Source: Candidatus Fermentibacterota bacterium
GTDB lineage: Bacteria > Fermentibacterota > Fermentibacteria > Fermentibacterales > JCC-6
Length of the DNA: 58,690 nucleotides
Reading direction: 5' to 3'
Assembly (NCBI GenBank): GCA_014728175.1
Contig: WJMA01000001.1
Coordinates: 1 to 58,690, forward strand
The first letter of the stretch is position 1; each line of letters opens with the position of its first letter. The notes beneath the pieces are model-generated. The model did not search any database and was not told the origin of the DNA. It saw only the letters and a list, made by a program, of their open reading frames with translations. Positions 7,551 to 14,675 of this stretch are shown here, one piece after another. Made by a program: the position numbers and the translations under genes.

Positions 7551-8657
7551 ATGTATCCCGAGGACAAGCTGGCGGCCATTGCCTACGGAGACGACGTCAC
7601 CCTGACCGACCGGGACCTGGCCAGCATTCTCAACGGCTACGAGGAGATGGACGAGGCCCTGTTCATGGCCTCCTCCATAGTCCTGGACAGAACCCTGGGA
7701 AGGGATACCTACCTGCACGGAATAGTGCAGATAACCAACGAGTGCCAGCGGAACTGCTACTACTGCGGCCTTCGACGCAGCAACGACAGCCAGCCCAGGT
7801 TCAGCCTGCCCTTCGGCGAGGTGATGAACTCTCTTACCAGGGGCTACAACGCCGGCGTCCGGTCTTTCATGCTGCAGTCCGGGGAGCTTCTGGACGAAAG
7901 GACCGTAAGCCTGGTGGAGCACTTGCTGCTCGAGGTGGAGAAGAAGTGGGGCGACAAGGTGGCCATGGCCCTGTCCATAGGCGAGCATCCGCTGTCCGAT
8001 TTGGAGAGGTTCAAGAGCAAGGGAGCCTCCAGGTACCTGCTGCGGATAGAGTCCAGCGACCGCGAGCTGTACATGAAGCTCCATCCCCGGGACTCCATAC
8101 ACCGCTACAGCTCCCGGTTGGACTGCCTGGTGAACCTGCACGGCTCGGGCTGGGAGACCGGCACCGGGGTGCTGGTGGGAGTACCCTGGCAGAACGACGC
8201 CCACCTGGCCGGCGACCTCAGGTTCATGCAGCGTCTGGACGTCGACGTATGCAACATGAACCCCTACGCGGTGCACGACGGTACGCCCTTCGCCAAGGAG
8301 AGAAGGCTTATACCTCCGGCCGAAGAGAGGCTCCTCAAGTACCTCAGGATGATAGGCCTGATGCGCATACTCATGCCCGACATCAACATACCCATAAGCG
8401 CTCGCCTTCTGTCCGTTCATCACAGCGGGCCGATGAGGGCCCTGAAGGCGGGGGCCAACGCCTACATGGCCAACCTGACGCCCGCCAAGTACCGCCGGAA
8501 CTACGATCTGTACGGAGGAAAGCCCGCGGAGACCAACTCGATAGAGGTGGTCGTAAACGACGCCATAAGGCTGTGCGAGAACGTGGGCCGCCCGGTGAAG
8601 CTCCTGGACCCGGGAGTGTCGCGGCACTACCGGAAGAGAATGGAAGAGAAGGAATGA
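7551..8657 (+). CDS. HydE-like radical SAM protein
   Basis: The 368-residue protein is of the BioB/HydE/PylB branch of radical SAM enzymes. The cluster-binding motif C65-x3-C69-x2-C72 sits in ITNECQRNCYYCGLRRSN. The following blocks (MLQSGE, ALSIGEHPLSDLERFK, RYLLRIESSD, ETGTGVLVGVPWQ, RILMPDINIPISARL, GANAYMANLTPAKYR) track [FeFe]-hydrogenase maturase HydE in order and spacing. The optional second-cluster cysteines near the C-terminus of some HydE are absent. HydE acts on an iron-cysteine complex in H-cluster assembly, but hydF, hydG and hydrogenase genes are not in this window. Instead the gene sits flush after the redoxin gene and 9 bp before larB. It may be a HydE acting with genes elsewhere, or a paralogue with another substrate. 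The ATG has GGGACGGGAG just upstream. Confidence 0.8.
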   Translation: MYPEDKLAAIAYGDDVTLTDRDLASILNGYEEMDEALFMASSIVLDRTLGRDTYLHGIVQITNECQRNCYYCGLRRSNDSQPRFSLPFGEVMNSLTRGYNAGVRSFMLQSGELLDERTVSLVEHLLLEVEKKWGDKVAMALSIGEHPLSDLERFKSKGASRYLLRIESSDRELYMKLHPRDSIHRYSSRLDCLVNLHGSGWETGTGVLVGVPWQNDAHLAGDLRFMQRLDVDVCNMNPYAVHDGTPFAKERRLIPPAEERLLKYLRMIGLMRILMPDINIPISARLLSVHHSGPMRALKAGANAYMANLTPAKYRRNYDLYGGKPAETNSIEVVVNDAIRLCENVGRPVKLLDPGVSRHYRKRMEEKE

Positions 8658-8666
8658 GGAGCCGCC

Positions 8667-9437
8667 TTGGGTGACAACGAATCCCTGAAGAGGCTGACGG
8701 AGGCCCTGAAGAAGGCCGAGGTCGGCGCGGAAGAGGCCCTTCGGCTGCTGCGGAACCAGGCCACCCTGGACATGGGCTTCGCCCGCCTGGACTCGGCCAG
8801 AGGGGTGTTGCGGTTCTTCCCCGAGGTGGTCCTGGCCAGGGGCAAGTCCGCCGCGGAAGTGGTGAGCATAGTCGACCGGCTGCACCGGGAGACCGGTTTC
8901 GCCGTGGCGTCCAGGGTGGAGGCGGAGCACGCGAAGCCCCTCATGGACGAGTTTCCCCGGGGAGAGTACCATCCCCGGGCCATGGTTTTCGCGGTAGGCA
9001 AGCCTGAAGTGGAGCGGATGGAGGACGAGGGATCGGTCGGCCTGGTTACCGCCGGAACCTCCGACAACAGAGTGGCCGAGGAGGCGGGGGTTATTCTGGA
9101 GCTTCTGGACGTGGAGGTCGGTCGCTACTACGACGTGGGGGTGGCGGGCATACACCGCCTGGAGAAGGTTCTCCCCGAGCTGAGGGAAGCCGCCGTGCTG
9201 GTGGTATGCGCGGGAATGGACGCCGCCCTGCCCAGCGTGGTGGGAGGCCTGTTCGCGGGGCCCTTGATAGCGATTCCCACCAGCGTGGGATACGGCGCCG
9301 CTTTCGGAGGGGTGTCCGCCCTTCTGTCCATGCTGAACTCCTGCAGCCCCGGGGTGTGCGTGACCAACATAGACAACGGGGTAGGAGCCGCGGCCGCGGC
9401 GGTCAGAATTCTGAGGGGAACGGGAACCAAGAGGTGA
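8667..9437 (+). CDS. larB: LarB, pyridinium-3,5-biscarboxylate mononucleotide synthase
   Basis: The 256-residue protein is of the LarB family, related to the PurE carboxylase. LarB carboxylates and hydrolyses nicotinate adenine dinucleotide to the biscarboxylate mononucleotide, the first step of NPN cofactor synthesis. The PurE-like core holds VGLVTAGTSD (about 115-124), the segment VVCAGMDAALPSVVGGLFAG, AIPTSVGYGAAFGG and CVTNIDNGVGAAAAA near the end, all hallmarks of LarB. The N-terminal 100 residues hold the helical part with GFARLDSARGVLRFFPEVV. Start TTG 8667 follows GAGGAG with good spacing. Its stop overlaps the GTG of the epimerase (9434). It forms the NPN block with larC and, at a distance, larE. 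Confidence 0.93.
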   Translation: MGDNESLKRLTEALKKAEVGAEEALRLLRNQATLDMGFARLDSARGVLRFFPEVVLARGKSAAEVVSIVDRLHRETGFAVASRVEAEHAKPLMDEFPRGEYHPRAMVFAVGKPEVERMEDEGSVGLVTAGTSDNRVAEEAGVILELLDVEVGRYYDVGVAGIHRLEKVLPELREAAVLVVCAGMDAALPSVVGGLFAGPLIAIPTSVGYGAAFGGVSALLSMLNSCSPGVCVTNIDNGVGAAAAAVRILRGTGTKR

Positions 9438-10363
9438 GATACCTCCTGACCGGCGGGGCGGGTTTCATAGGAAGCAACATCGCCAGGGGATGCCTGTCCA
9501 GGGGCATCGAGGTACGGATACTGGACAACTTCTCCACCGGGCATCGGTCCAACGTAGAGGATCTGAGGGACCGGTTGGAGATCGTGGAGGGCGACCTGCG
9601 GAGCTACCACATAGTCAAAAGCGCCATGGAGGGCGTGGACGTGGTTCTGCATCAAGGCGCACTGCCCAGCGTTCCCCGGTCGATAGCCGACCCGCTGACC
9701 ACCAACGAGGTCAACGTACAGGGTACCCTAAACGTCCTGCACTCCGCTCTGGACCAGGGGGTGGGGAGAGTGGTGTACGCCTCTTCTTCGTCCATCTACG
9801 GCGATGCCCCGCAGGAAGTGAAGAGCGAGAGCCTGCCGGTGAGGCCCATGTCCCCGTACGCGGTAAGCAAGCTGGCCGGAGAGAAGTACTGCCAGGTGTT
9901 TTACCGGATATACGGCCTGCAGACGGTCGCTCTGAGGTACTTCAACGTGTTCGGCCCCTACCAGGATCCGGACAGCCCGTACTCGGCGGTGGTTCCCCTG
10001 TTCGTAAGGGCCTGCGCCGAAGGCAGGCGGCCCACGATTCATGGGGACGGTGAGCAGTCCAGGGACTTCACGTACGTGGAGAACGTGGTGCACGGCAATC
10101 TGTTGGCCGCGGAGTCCGATAAGGCGGTGGGGCAGGTCATGAACCTGGCCTGCGGCGGCCGGGTGTCCATCAATCGGCTGGCCGCGGAGGTGGCCAGGCT
10201 CACCGGCCGGGAGGACCTGGAGTCGGTGCACGGGCCGCCCAGGGCCGGAGACGTGCGCCACAGCCTGGCCGACGTATCCAAGGCCGAGGAGCTTCTGGGG
10301 TACCGGCCGGTGGTGGATTTCGCCGAAGGTCTGGCCCGGACCGTCGAATTCTTCGCCGATTGA
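9434..10363 (+). CDS. NAD-dependent sugar-nucleotide epimerase (GalE/WbpP-like)
   Basis: The 309-residue extended SDR protein starts at the GTG overlapping the larB stop. The Rossmann motif is TGGAGFIGS at the N-terminus. The catalytic triad is in ASSSSIYG (Ser) and SPYAVSKLAGEKY (Tyr-x3-Lys). The C-terminal part has DFTYVENVVHGN and the LGYRPVVDFAEGL closing motif. Closest in style to UDP-glucose or UDP-N-acetylhexosamine 4-epimerases of the WbpP/TviC group, because of the PRSIADPLTTNEVN segment. It would supply a 4-epimer for surface glycans in the cytoplasm. Translational coupling to larB looks like operon packing rather than shared chemistry. The exact substrate is uncertain. Confidence 0.85.
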   Translation: MRYLLTGGAGFIGSNIARGCLSRGIEVRILDNFSTGHRSNVEDLRDRLEIVEGDLRSYHIVKSAMEGVDVVLHQGALPSVPRSIADPLTTNEVNVQGTLNVLHSALDQGVGRVVYASSSSIYGDAPQEVKSESLPVRPMSPYAVSKLAGEKYCQVFYRIYGLQTVALRYFNVFGPYQDPDSPYSAVVPLFVRACAEGRRPTIHGDGEQSRDFTYVENVVHGNLLAAESDKAVGQVMNLACGGRVSINRLAAEVARLTGREDLESVHGPPRAGDVRHSLADVSKAEELLGYRPVVDFAEGLARTVEFFAD

Positions 10364-10369
10364 CCTTTT

Positions 10370-10388
10370 CTCCCTGCTTCGCGGGGAG
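10370..10388 (+). terminator. Hairpin after the larC-epimerase operon
   Basis: CTCCCTGC / GCGGGGAG forms an 8-bp stem with a TTC loop just after the epimerase stop (10363). The downstream tract is only moderately T-rich (TTGACTTCCTCTCT). It separates the lar/epimerase operon from the strong promoter that starts at 10389. Confidence 0.55.
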
Positions 10389-10418
10389 TTGACTTCCTCT
10401 CTGAGCTGTTGTTAAAAT
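10389..10418 (+). promoter_or_regulatory. Sigma70-type promoter before the metF leader
   Basis: TTGACT (10389-10394), an 18-bp spacer and TAAAAT (10413-10418) give one of the best promoter matches in the window. It lies directly behind the terminator hairpin and would start a transcript near 10425, about 270 nt before the metF ATG. Confidence 0.65.
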
Positions 10419-10422
10419 CGTC

Positions 10423-10692
10423 GTTGCCTTACACCGGAAGGAATGAACTTGAGAGCTGGCCTTTGTGTTCGCAGCAGGGGAGGTCGTTCGAGGGAGCGGT
10501 CATTCCGCTCCTGCGCGATGTCCGCCTAGAGCAGGTTCCTCGCCCGGGCTCCATGCCCTTCCGGTTCCCTTTTGGAAATTTACCGGAGCAGAACGTTCCC
10601 GACCCGGTCGCGGCGGAAAACCCGGGTAGGGGGGCCGAATCGCCTGTTCGACCGCAGGAAACAGCGGCCTTCCGAACCGGAGGTAACGTGAG
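10423..10692 (+). ncRNA. Long structured leader (or small RNA) upstream of metF
   Basis: About 270 nt without a convincing reading frame lie between the promoter and metF. An 8-bp stem, CCGGAAGG (10434-10441) with CCTTCCGG (10557-10564), closes a 115-nt region that contains an apical hairpin GGAGCGG/CCGCTCC with loop TCATT (about 10494-10512). Further down are ACCCGG/CCGGGT (about 10602-10626) and a nested hairpin GGCCG...CGGCC enclosing CCTG/CAGG (about 10633-10669) just before the GGAGGT ribosome site. The nested helices and long distance suggest an RNA regulator of the methionine/folate operon or an independent small RNA. I could not match it to a SAM, cobalamin, THF or SAH riboswitch, nor to 6S or SRP RNA. 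Confidence 0.45.
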
Positions 10693-11616
10693 ATGAAAAT
10701 CAAGGACCTGTACACCAAGGGTCCGCCGGTGCTGTCGCTGGAGGTGTTTCCACCCCGGCGGAGCAGCGGGCTGGACACGGTGTTCGATACGCTGAGCAAG
10801 CTCAGGGAGCTTCAGCCTGATTTCATAAGCGTTACCTACGGGGCGGCCGGGTCGCAGCGCGACCACACGGTGGAGATCTCATCCAGAATACTAAGCGACT
10901 TCGAAATAGAACCCCTCGCCCACCTTACCTGCATAGGCCACACCCGGGAGGAGATCCGGGACATCCTGCAAAAGCTTTCCGATCGGGGCATAGAGAACGT
11001 ACTCGCCCTGAGGGGCGACCTGCCGGAGAACGAGGAAGACCTCCCGGACAGGCGGGACTACGTGTTCGCCCGCGACCTGGTAAGGGACATAACGGCCAAC
11101 AGCGGTTTCGGGATAGGGGCGGCCGCCTACCCCGAGGGGCACGTGGAGTGCCCCCGGATAGAGCAGGACCTTCAGCATCTAAAGCAAAAGGTGGACGCCG
11201 GGGTGGACTTCCTTATAACCCAGCTCTTCTTCGACAACAGGATCTACTACGATTTCGTGGAGCGGGCCCGCAAGGTGGGCATAGATGTACCCATAGTTCC
11301 CGGCATAATGCCCGTACTCAGCGCGTCGCAGATAAAGAGGATAATCTACCTGTGCGGGGTCTCCATACCGGCGGGGATACTCAAGCTGCTCGACCATCAC
11401 GGCGACGACCCCAGGGAGATGGAGCGGGCGGGGATCGAGTACGCCAGCAGGCAGGTGTGCGATCTGCTTGAGAACGGGGTTCCCGGGGTTCACCTGTACA
11501 CCATGAACCGCCACCGGCAGATAAGGCAGATAGCGGAGTCCACCGGCCTGGCCGGGGAGAAGAAGAGCCGCTGTGGCGCGGAGGTGCGGGGAGGATGCGC
11601 TTGCGAAAGGTTGTGA
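10693..11616 (+). CDS. metF: 5,10-methylenetetrahydrofolate reductase
   Basis: The 307-residue protein is of the MetF family, an FAD-containing TIM barrel that reduces methylene-THF to methyl-THF in the cytoplasm. Family blocks are LSLEVFPPR (about 14-22), DFISVTYGAAGS, HLTCIGHTREEI, NVLALRGDLP, GAAAYPEGH, KVDAGVDFLITQLFFDN and VPIVPGIMPVLSASQIKRI. The chain ends with the VHLYTMNRH motif plus a short extension containing several Cys (SRCGAEVRGGCACE), which is unusual. The ATG follows GGAGGT at good spacing. It overlaps the reactivation-domain gene by 22 bp and stands two genes before metH, so methyl-THF production and its use by methionine synthase are in one operon. Confidence 0.95.
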   Translation: MKIKDLYTKGPPVLSLEVFPPRRSSGLDTVFDTLSKLRELQPDFISVTYGAAGSQRDHTVEISSRILSDFEIEPLAHLTCIGHTREEIRDILQKLSDRGIENVLALRGDLPENEEDLPDRRDYVFARDLVRDITANSGFGIGAAAYPEGHVECPRIEQDLQHLKQKVDAGVDFLITQLFFDNRIYYDFVERARKVGIDVPIVPGIMPVLSASQIKRIIYLCGVSIPAGILKLLDHHGDDPREMERAGIEYASRQVCDLLENGVPGVHLYTMNRHRQIRQIAESTGLAGEKKSRCGAEVRGGCACERL

Positions 11617-12206
11617 GGGCCGCACCGGAGTGCGCGGAGGTGATGCCCTCGCCGGCCCACGTTCTAAGAAGGGCCTCCTGTCCCAAGGAGGCGGGTTCGG
11701 AGATGGAGGCTCGAGTCGAGAGGATGATGGAGCTGCTCGGGAAACTCGCCCGGCCCGGCTGGGCGGCGCTGGACCTGGATGTCGAAGGCCGGGAGGAATG
11801 CGCCCTCAGGACGGAGGCTCTGGTTCTGAAAAGCTGCATGATCGCCGACAGGCTGGCCTCCTCGGAGATGGTGACCCTTATCCTGGGAACCCTGGGACCC
11901 GACCCCGAGCGGAAGTGCTCGGAATTGGACGCAGAGGGCGAGCACCTGGATTCGATGCTGCTGGACGCAGCCGCCTCGGCCATGGTGGAAGAGGTGATGA
12001 GGACCGCCCATACCCAGTCCGCCCGGCGAATGGAAGGAATGGAGGGCACCGCTCGGTACGCGCCCGGCTACGGGGATTTCTTGCTGGATCATCAGGTGGA
12101 GATACTGAAAGCATTGGGGGATAACGAAGTGCAGGTATCCAGGGACACTTACATGCTGAACCCCCGGAAGAGCTCCACCGCCGTGGTGGGGTGGCGTCAT
12201 GGGTAG
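11595..12206 (+). CDS. Stand-alone methionine synthase reactivation (activation-domain) protein
   Basis: The 203-residue protein resembles the C-terminal activation domain of cobalamin-dependent methionine synthase. Its R-Y-A-P-G-Y-G-D-F-L-L-D-H-Q core near residue 155 corresponds to the SAM-binding RxSPGYgdfp motif of MetH, and MLNPRKSSTAVVGW near the end matches the closing block (L-x-P-x-K-S). In the long MetH this domain uses SAM and an electron donor to re-methylate oxidised cobalamin. Here it is a separate gene between metF and metH, as in Thermotoga-like splits. It overlaps metF by 22 bp and metH by 8 bp, which favours coupled translation. An alternative ATG at 11643 with GGAGG close by would shorten the N-terminus by 16 residues. 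Confidence 0.85.
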   Translation: MRLRKVVRAAPECAEVMPSPAHVLRRASCPKEAGSEMEARVERMMELLGKLARPGWAALDLDVEGREECALRTEALVLKSCMIADRLASSEMVTLILGTLGPDPERKCSELDAEGEHLDSMLLDAAASAMVEEVMRTAHTQSARRMEGMEGTARYAPGYGDFLLDHQVEILKALGDNEVQVSRDTYMLNPRKSSTAVVGWRHG

Positions 12207-14541
12207 GGCGGAGGACCTTCGATCGCTGCTGCGGCAGCGGGTGGCCTTCCTGGACGGGGCCACCGGTACCTACCTGATGGTCGCCGGGATGCCCGCGGGG
12301 GCCTGCCTCGAGCTGTGGGCGGCCGATCACCAGGACGTTCTCAGGAGGATGCACCGGGAGTACGCTGAGGCGGGGGCCGACGTCTGCCTGACCTGCACCT
12401 TCGGGGGCACCGCCGCCAAGCTGCCGGAGGGTGAGGACGTGGCCCGGGTGAACGGGGTTCTGGCCCAGGCCGCCATGCACGAGGTGGGCGACCGGATGAT
12501 AGTAGCCGGCAGCGTGGGACCCACCGGAGAGGTGATGTATCCCTCGGGTCGGCTGCGCTGGGAGGAAGCCTACGGACTGTTCAAGGCCCAGATGAAGGCC
12601 CTGGCCGGCGAGGGGGTGGAGGTGTTCTTCCTGGAGACCTTCTCCGATCCCCGGGAGCTGAAGGCCGCCGCCCTGGCGGCCCGGGACGTCTGTCCGAACG
12701 GCTTCGTCTCCGCCCAGATGAGCTTCGGGGAGGGAGACCGCACCCTGGCCGGAACGCCTCCCGCCGCCCTGGTGGTACTGGCCGACCAGCTGCCGGTGGA
12801 CGCGGTGGGGGCCAACTGCTCGGTGGGCCCGGAGAGGATGCTTCCCGTGGCCCAGGAGATGGCCCGTTTCTCGTCCAAGCCGGTGGTTGTGGAGCCCAAC
12901 GCGGGGCTTCCCGACCGGGACGGCGGGTACTCGATGACCCCGGAAGAGTTCGCCGGGTGGGCGGAGGACATGGCCTGGGCCGGAGTAAGCCTGATAGGTG
13001 GTTGCTGCGGCACGGGGCCTGAACACGTGTCCCGCTACGTAGAGCTGGTGGGAAGAAGGCCGGCGCAGGAGGTGGAGAAGGAAGGAATAAGGGCGGTGAC
13101 CTCGCTGGACACCGTGGTACCGATGGGACGGGGCCTTTTGTCGATAGGGGAGAAGCTCAACCCCACCGGCCGCAAGCCGCTGCGGAAGGCCATCCGGTCG
13201 GAAGACGTGGACTGGATAGTATCCTTCGCCCGCAGCCAGGAGAGCGCCGACCTGCTGGACGTGAACCTGGGCCTGGAGAAGATGGTGCCCGAGGGACTGG
13301 TTTCCGAGCTTATTCCCAAGCTGGCGTCCGGGCCACCTTTGTCCGTGGACCTGTCCTCGCCCGAGCTTCTGCGACAAGCCTTCCGGCGGCTGGGAGGGGT
13401 GGGTGTTCTCAACTCCCTCACCGCCATGGAGAAGGACATCGCCTCCAAGGTGGAGATACTTCTGCGGCACGGAGGGTACGCCGTTTTGCTTCCCATCGAC
13501 GAGAAAGGTCTGGGGGAGACCCCCGAGGAGAGGCTTTCGAAGATAGAGCGGGGCCTGGAGATACTTCGAGAGAAAGGCTTTCCTGAGGACCGGGTGGTAG
13601 CCGACCCCATAGTGCAGTCCATGGCCGCCGGAAACGACCCGGAGGTCACTCTGGCCACCTTGAGGCTGTTGCGGAAACGAGGGCTTCTGACCGTGGCCGG
13701 GGTGTCCAACGTGTCCCACGGCCTTCCGGGCCGTCACCGGCTCAACGCATCGTTCCTGTCCATGCTGGCCGCCGAGGGCCTGGACCTGGCCATAGTGGAC
13801 GTGACCGAGAGGTCGGTCGGGGATGCCCTGGTGGGCTCGCAGGTGCTCCTGGGGCGACTGGACCCGGCGGAGTACGCGGCCACCGCCCTTCCCGAGGAGG
13901 ACGAGGAAGAAGTTAAGCCCTCGGCCGAGGAGGAGCTTCGAAGGGCCATCCTGTCCGGGGACAGGCACGCGGTGGGAGAGATATCCGGAAAGCTTCTCCG
14001 GGAGAAGGGAATGGTTCCCTCCAGGCTGATCGAGGCGTGCCTGGCCCCGGCCATGCAGAGGGTGGGTGACCTCTACGCCCGACGCAAGCTGTTCCTTCCC
14101 CACCTGGTGGCGTCCGCCGAGGCCGCCGAGGCCCTTATGGAGAAGATACGTCCCCTTCTGGGGGAGTCGGAGGCGGTGAAGGGAACCGTGGTCCTGGCCT
14201 CGGTGAAGGGTGACATTCACGACATAGGCAAGAATCTGGTGGCCCTGTTTTTGCGCAACGCAGGCTTCAGGGTGGTGGACCTGGGGCGGGACGTTCCCTC
14301 CGAGGAGATCGTGGAGACGGCATCGGCGGAGAACGCCGATCTGGTAGCGTTGTCCGCCCTGATGAGCACCACCGCCCCCCGGATGGAGGAAGTCATTGGG
14401 CTGCTCCGCTCCCGGGGCCTGGGGGCCAGGGTCATGGTGGGGGGCGCCGTTGTGGGCCCAGATTACGCCCAATCCATCGGAGCCGACGGATATGCGCCCG
14501 ATGCCTGGAAGGCCGCCGAGCTGGCCCTAGAGCTGGTCTGA
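12199..14541 (+). CDS. metH: Cobalamin-dependent methionine synthase lacking the activation domain
   Basis: The 780-residue protein has three parts. Homocysteine S-methyltransferase barrel, residues about 1-285: LDGATGTYL, GANCSVGPE and GGCCGTGPEH supply the three zinc-binding Cys. Pterin-binding barrel, about 310-560: IGEKLNPTGRK, LLDVNLG, VADPIVQSMAAG, GVSNVSHGLP. Cobalamin cap and B12-binding domain, about 575-780: D672-x-H674-x-x-G677 in VKGDIHDIGKNL gives the cobalt-ligating His, followed by ALSALMSTTAPRMEEVI. MetH usually runs to about 1200 residues because it adds the activation domain; here that domain is the preceding gene. It makes methionine from homocysteine and methyl-THF in the cytoplasm. 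Confidence 0.95.
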   Translation: MGRAEDLRSLLRQRVAFLDGATGTYLMVAGMPAGACLELWAADHQDVLRRMHREYAEAGADVCLTCTFGGTAAKLPEGEDVARVNGVLAQAAMHEVGDRMIVAGSVGPTGEVMYPSGRLRWEEAYGLFKAQMKALAGEGVEVFFLETFSDPRELKAAALAARDVCPNGFVSAQMSFGEGDRTLAGTPPAALVVLADQLPVDAVGANCSVGPERMLPVAQEMARFSSKPVVVEPNAGLPDRDGGYSMTPEEFAGWAEDMAWAGVSLIGGCCGTGPEHVSRYVELVGRRPAQEVEKEGIRAVTSLDTVVPMGRGLLSIGEKLNPTGRKPLRKAIRSEDVDWIVSFARSQESADLLDVNLGLEKMVPEGLVSELIPKLASGPPLSVDLSSPELLRQAFRRLGGVGVLNSLTAMEKDIASKVEILLRHGGYAVLLPIDEKGLGETPEERLSKIERGLEILREKGFPEDRVVADPIVQSMAAGNDPEVTLATLRLLRKRGLLTVAGVSNVSHGLPGRHRLNASFLSMLAAEGLDLAIVDVTERSVGDALVGSQVLLGRLDPAEYAATALPEEDEEEVKPSAEEELRRAILSGDRHAVGEISGKLLREKGMVPSRLIEACLAPAMQRVGDLYARRKLFLPHLVASAEAAEALMEKIRPLLGESEAVKGTVVLASVKGDIHDIGKNLVALFLRNAGFRVVDLGRDVPSEEIVETASAENADLVALSALMSTTAPRMEEVIGLLRSRGLGARVMVGGAVVGPDYAQSIGADGYAPDAWKAAELALELV

Positions 14542-14602
14542 GAACGCCCATCCGTAACGCGGCAGGAACCTACGCCAGCTGACTTACGTTATTCTCCAGT
14601 CA

Positions 14603-14630
14603 TTGCCTAGGAAATAATATTCGCTATCTT
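14603..14630 (+). promoter_or_regulatory. Promoter-like pair before the M28 peptidase gene
   Basis: TTGCCT (14603-14608), a 16-bp spacer and TATCTT (14625-14630) sit 46 bp before the ATG at 14676, in a locally AT-rich gap after metH. The match is moderate. Confidence 0.35.
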
Positions 14631-14675
14631 GTTGTGCGGAATGTTGGCTTTCGCCAAAGAGAAAGGGACGATTAG

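Noticed and set aside
7551-8657. Biotin synthase or pyrrolysine PylB
   Set aside because: The N-terminal and middle blocks follow HydE more closely. No biotin or pyrrolysine genes are nearby.
5628-9155. 1175-codon minus-strand frame opposite larC-larB
   Set aside because: A shadow frame from GC-rich codon use; low-complexity His/Gly/Pro-rich sequence with no domains. The same applies to 11878-14472 and 17730-19700.
10630-10672. tRNA-like T-arm (CTGTTCGACCGCAG)
   Set aside because: The stem has only 4 bp, and there is no acceptor, D-arm or anticodon arm around it.
10423-10692. Match to 6S RNA, SRP RNA or tmRNA
   Set aside because: CCGGAAGGAA recalls the SRP loop, and the long hairpin recalls 6S RNA. 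The conserved parts around them are missing, so the region is called only a structured leader.
10423-10692. SAM or cobalamin riboswitch
   Set aside because: No GCCACTG box and none of the SAM-I core sequences were found.
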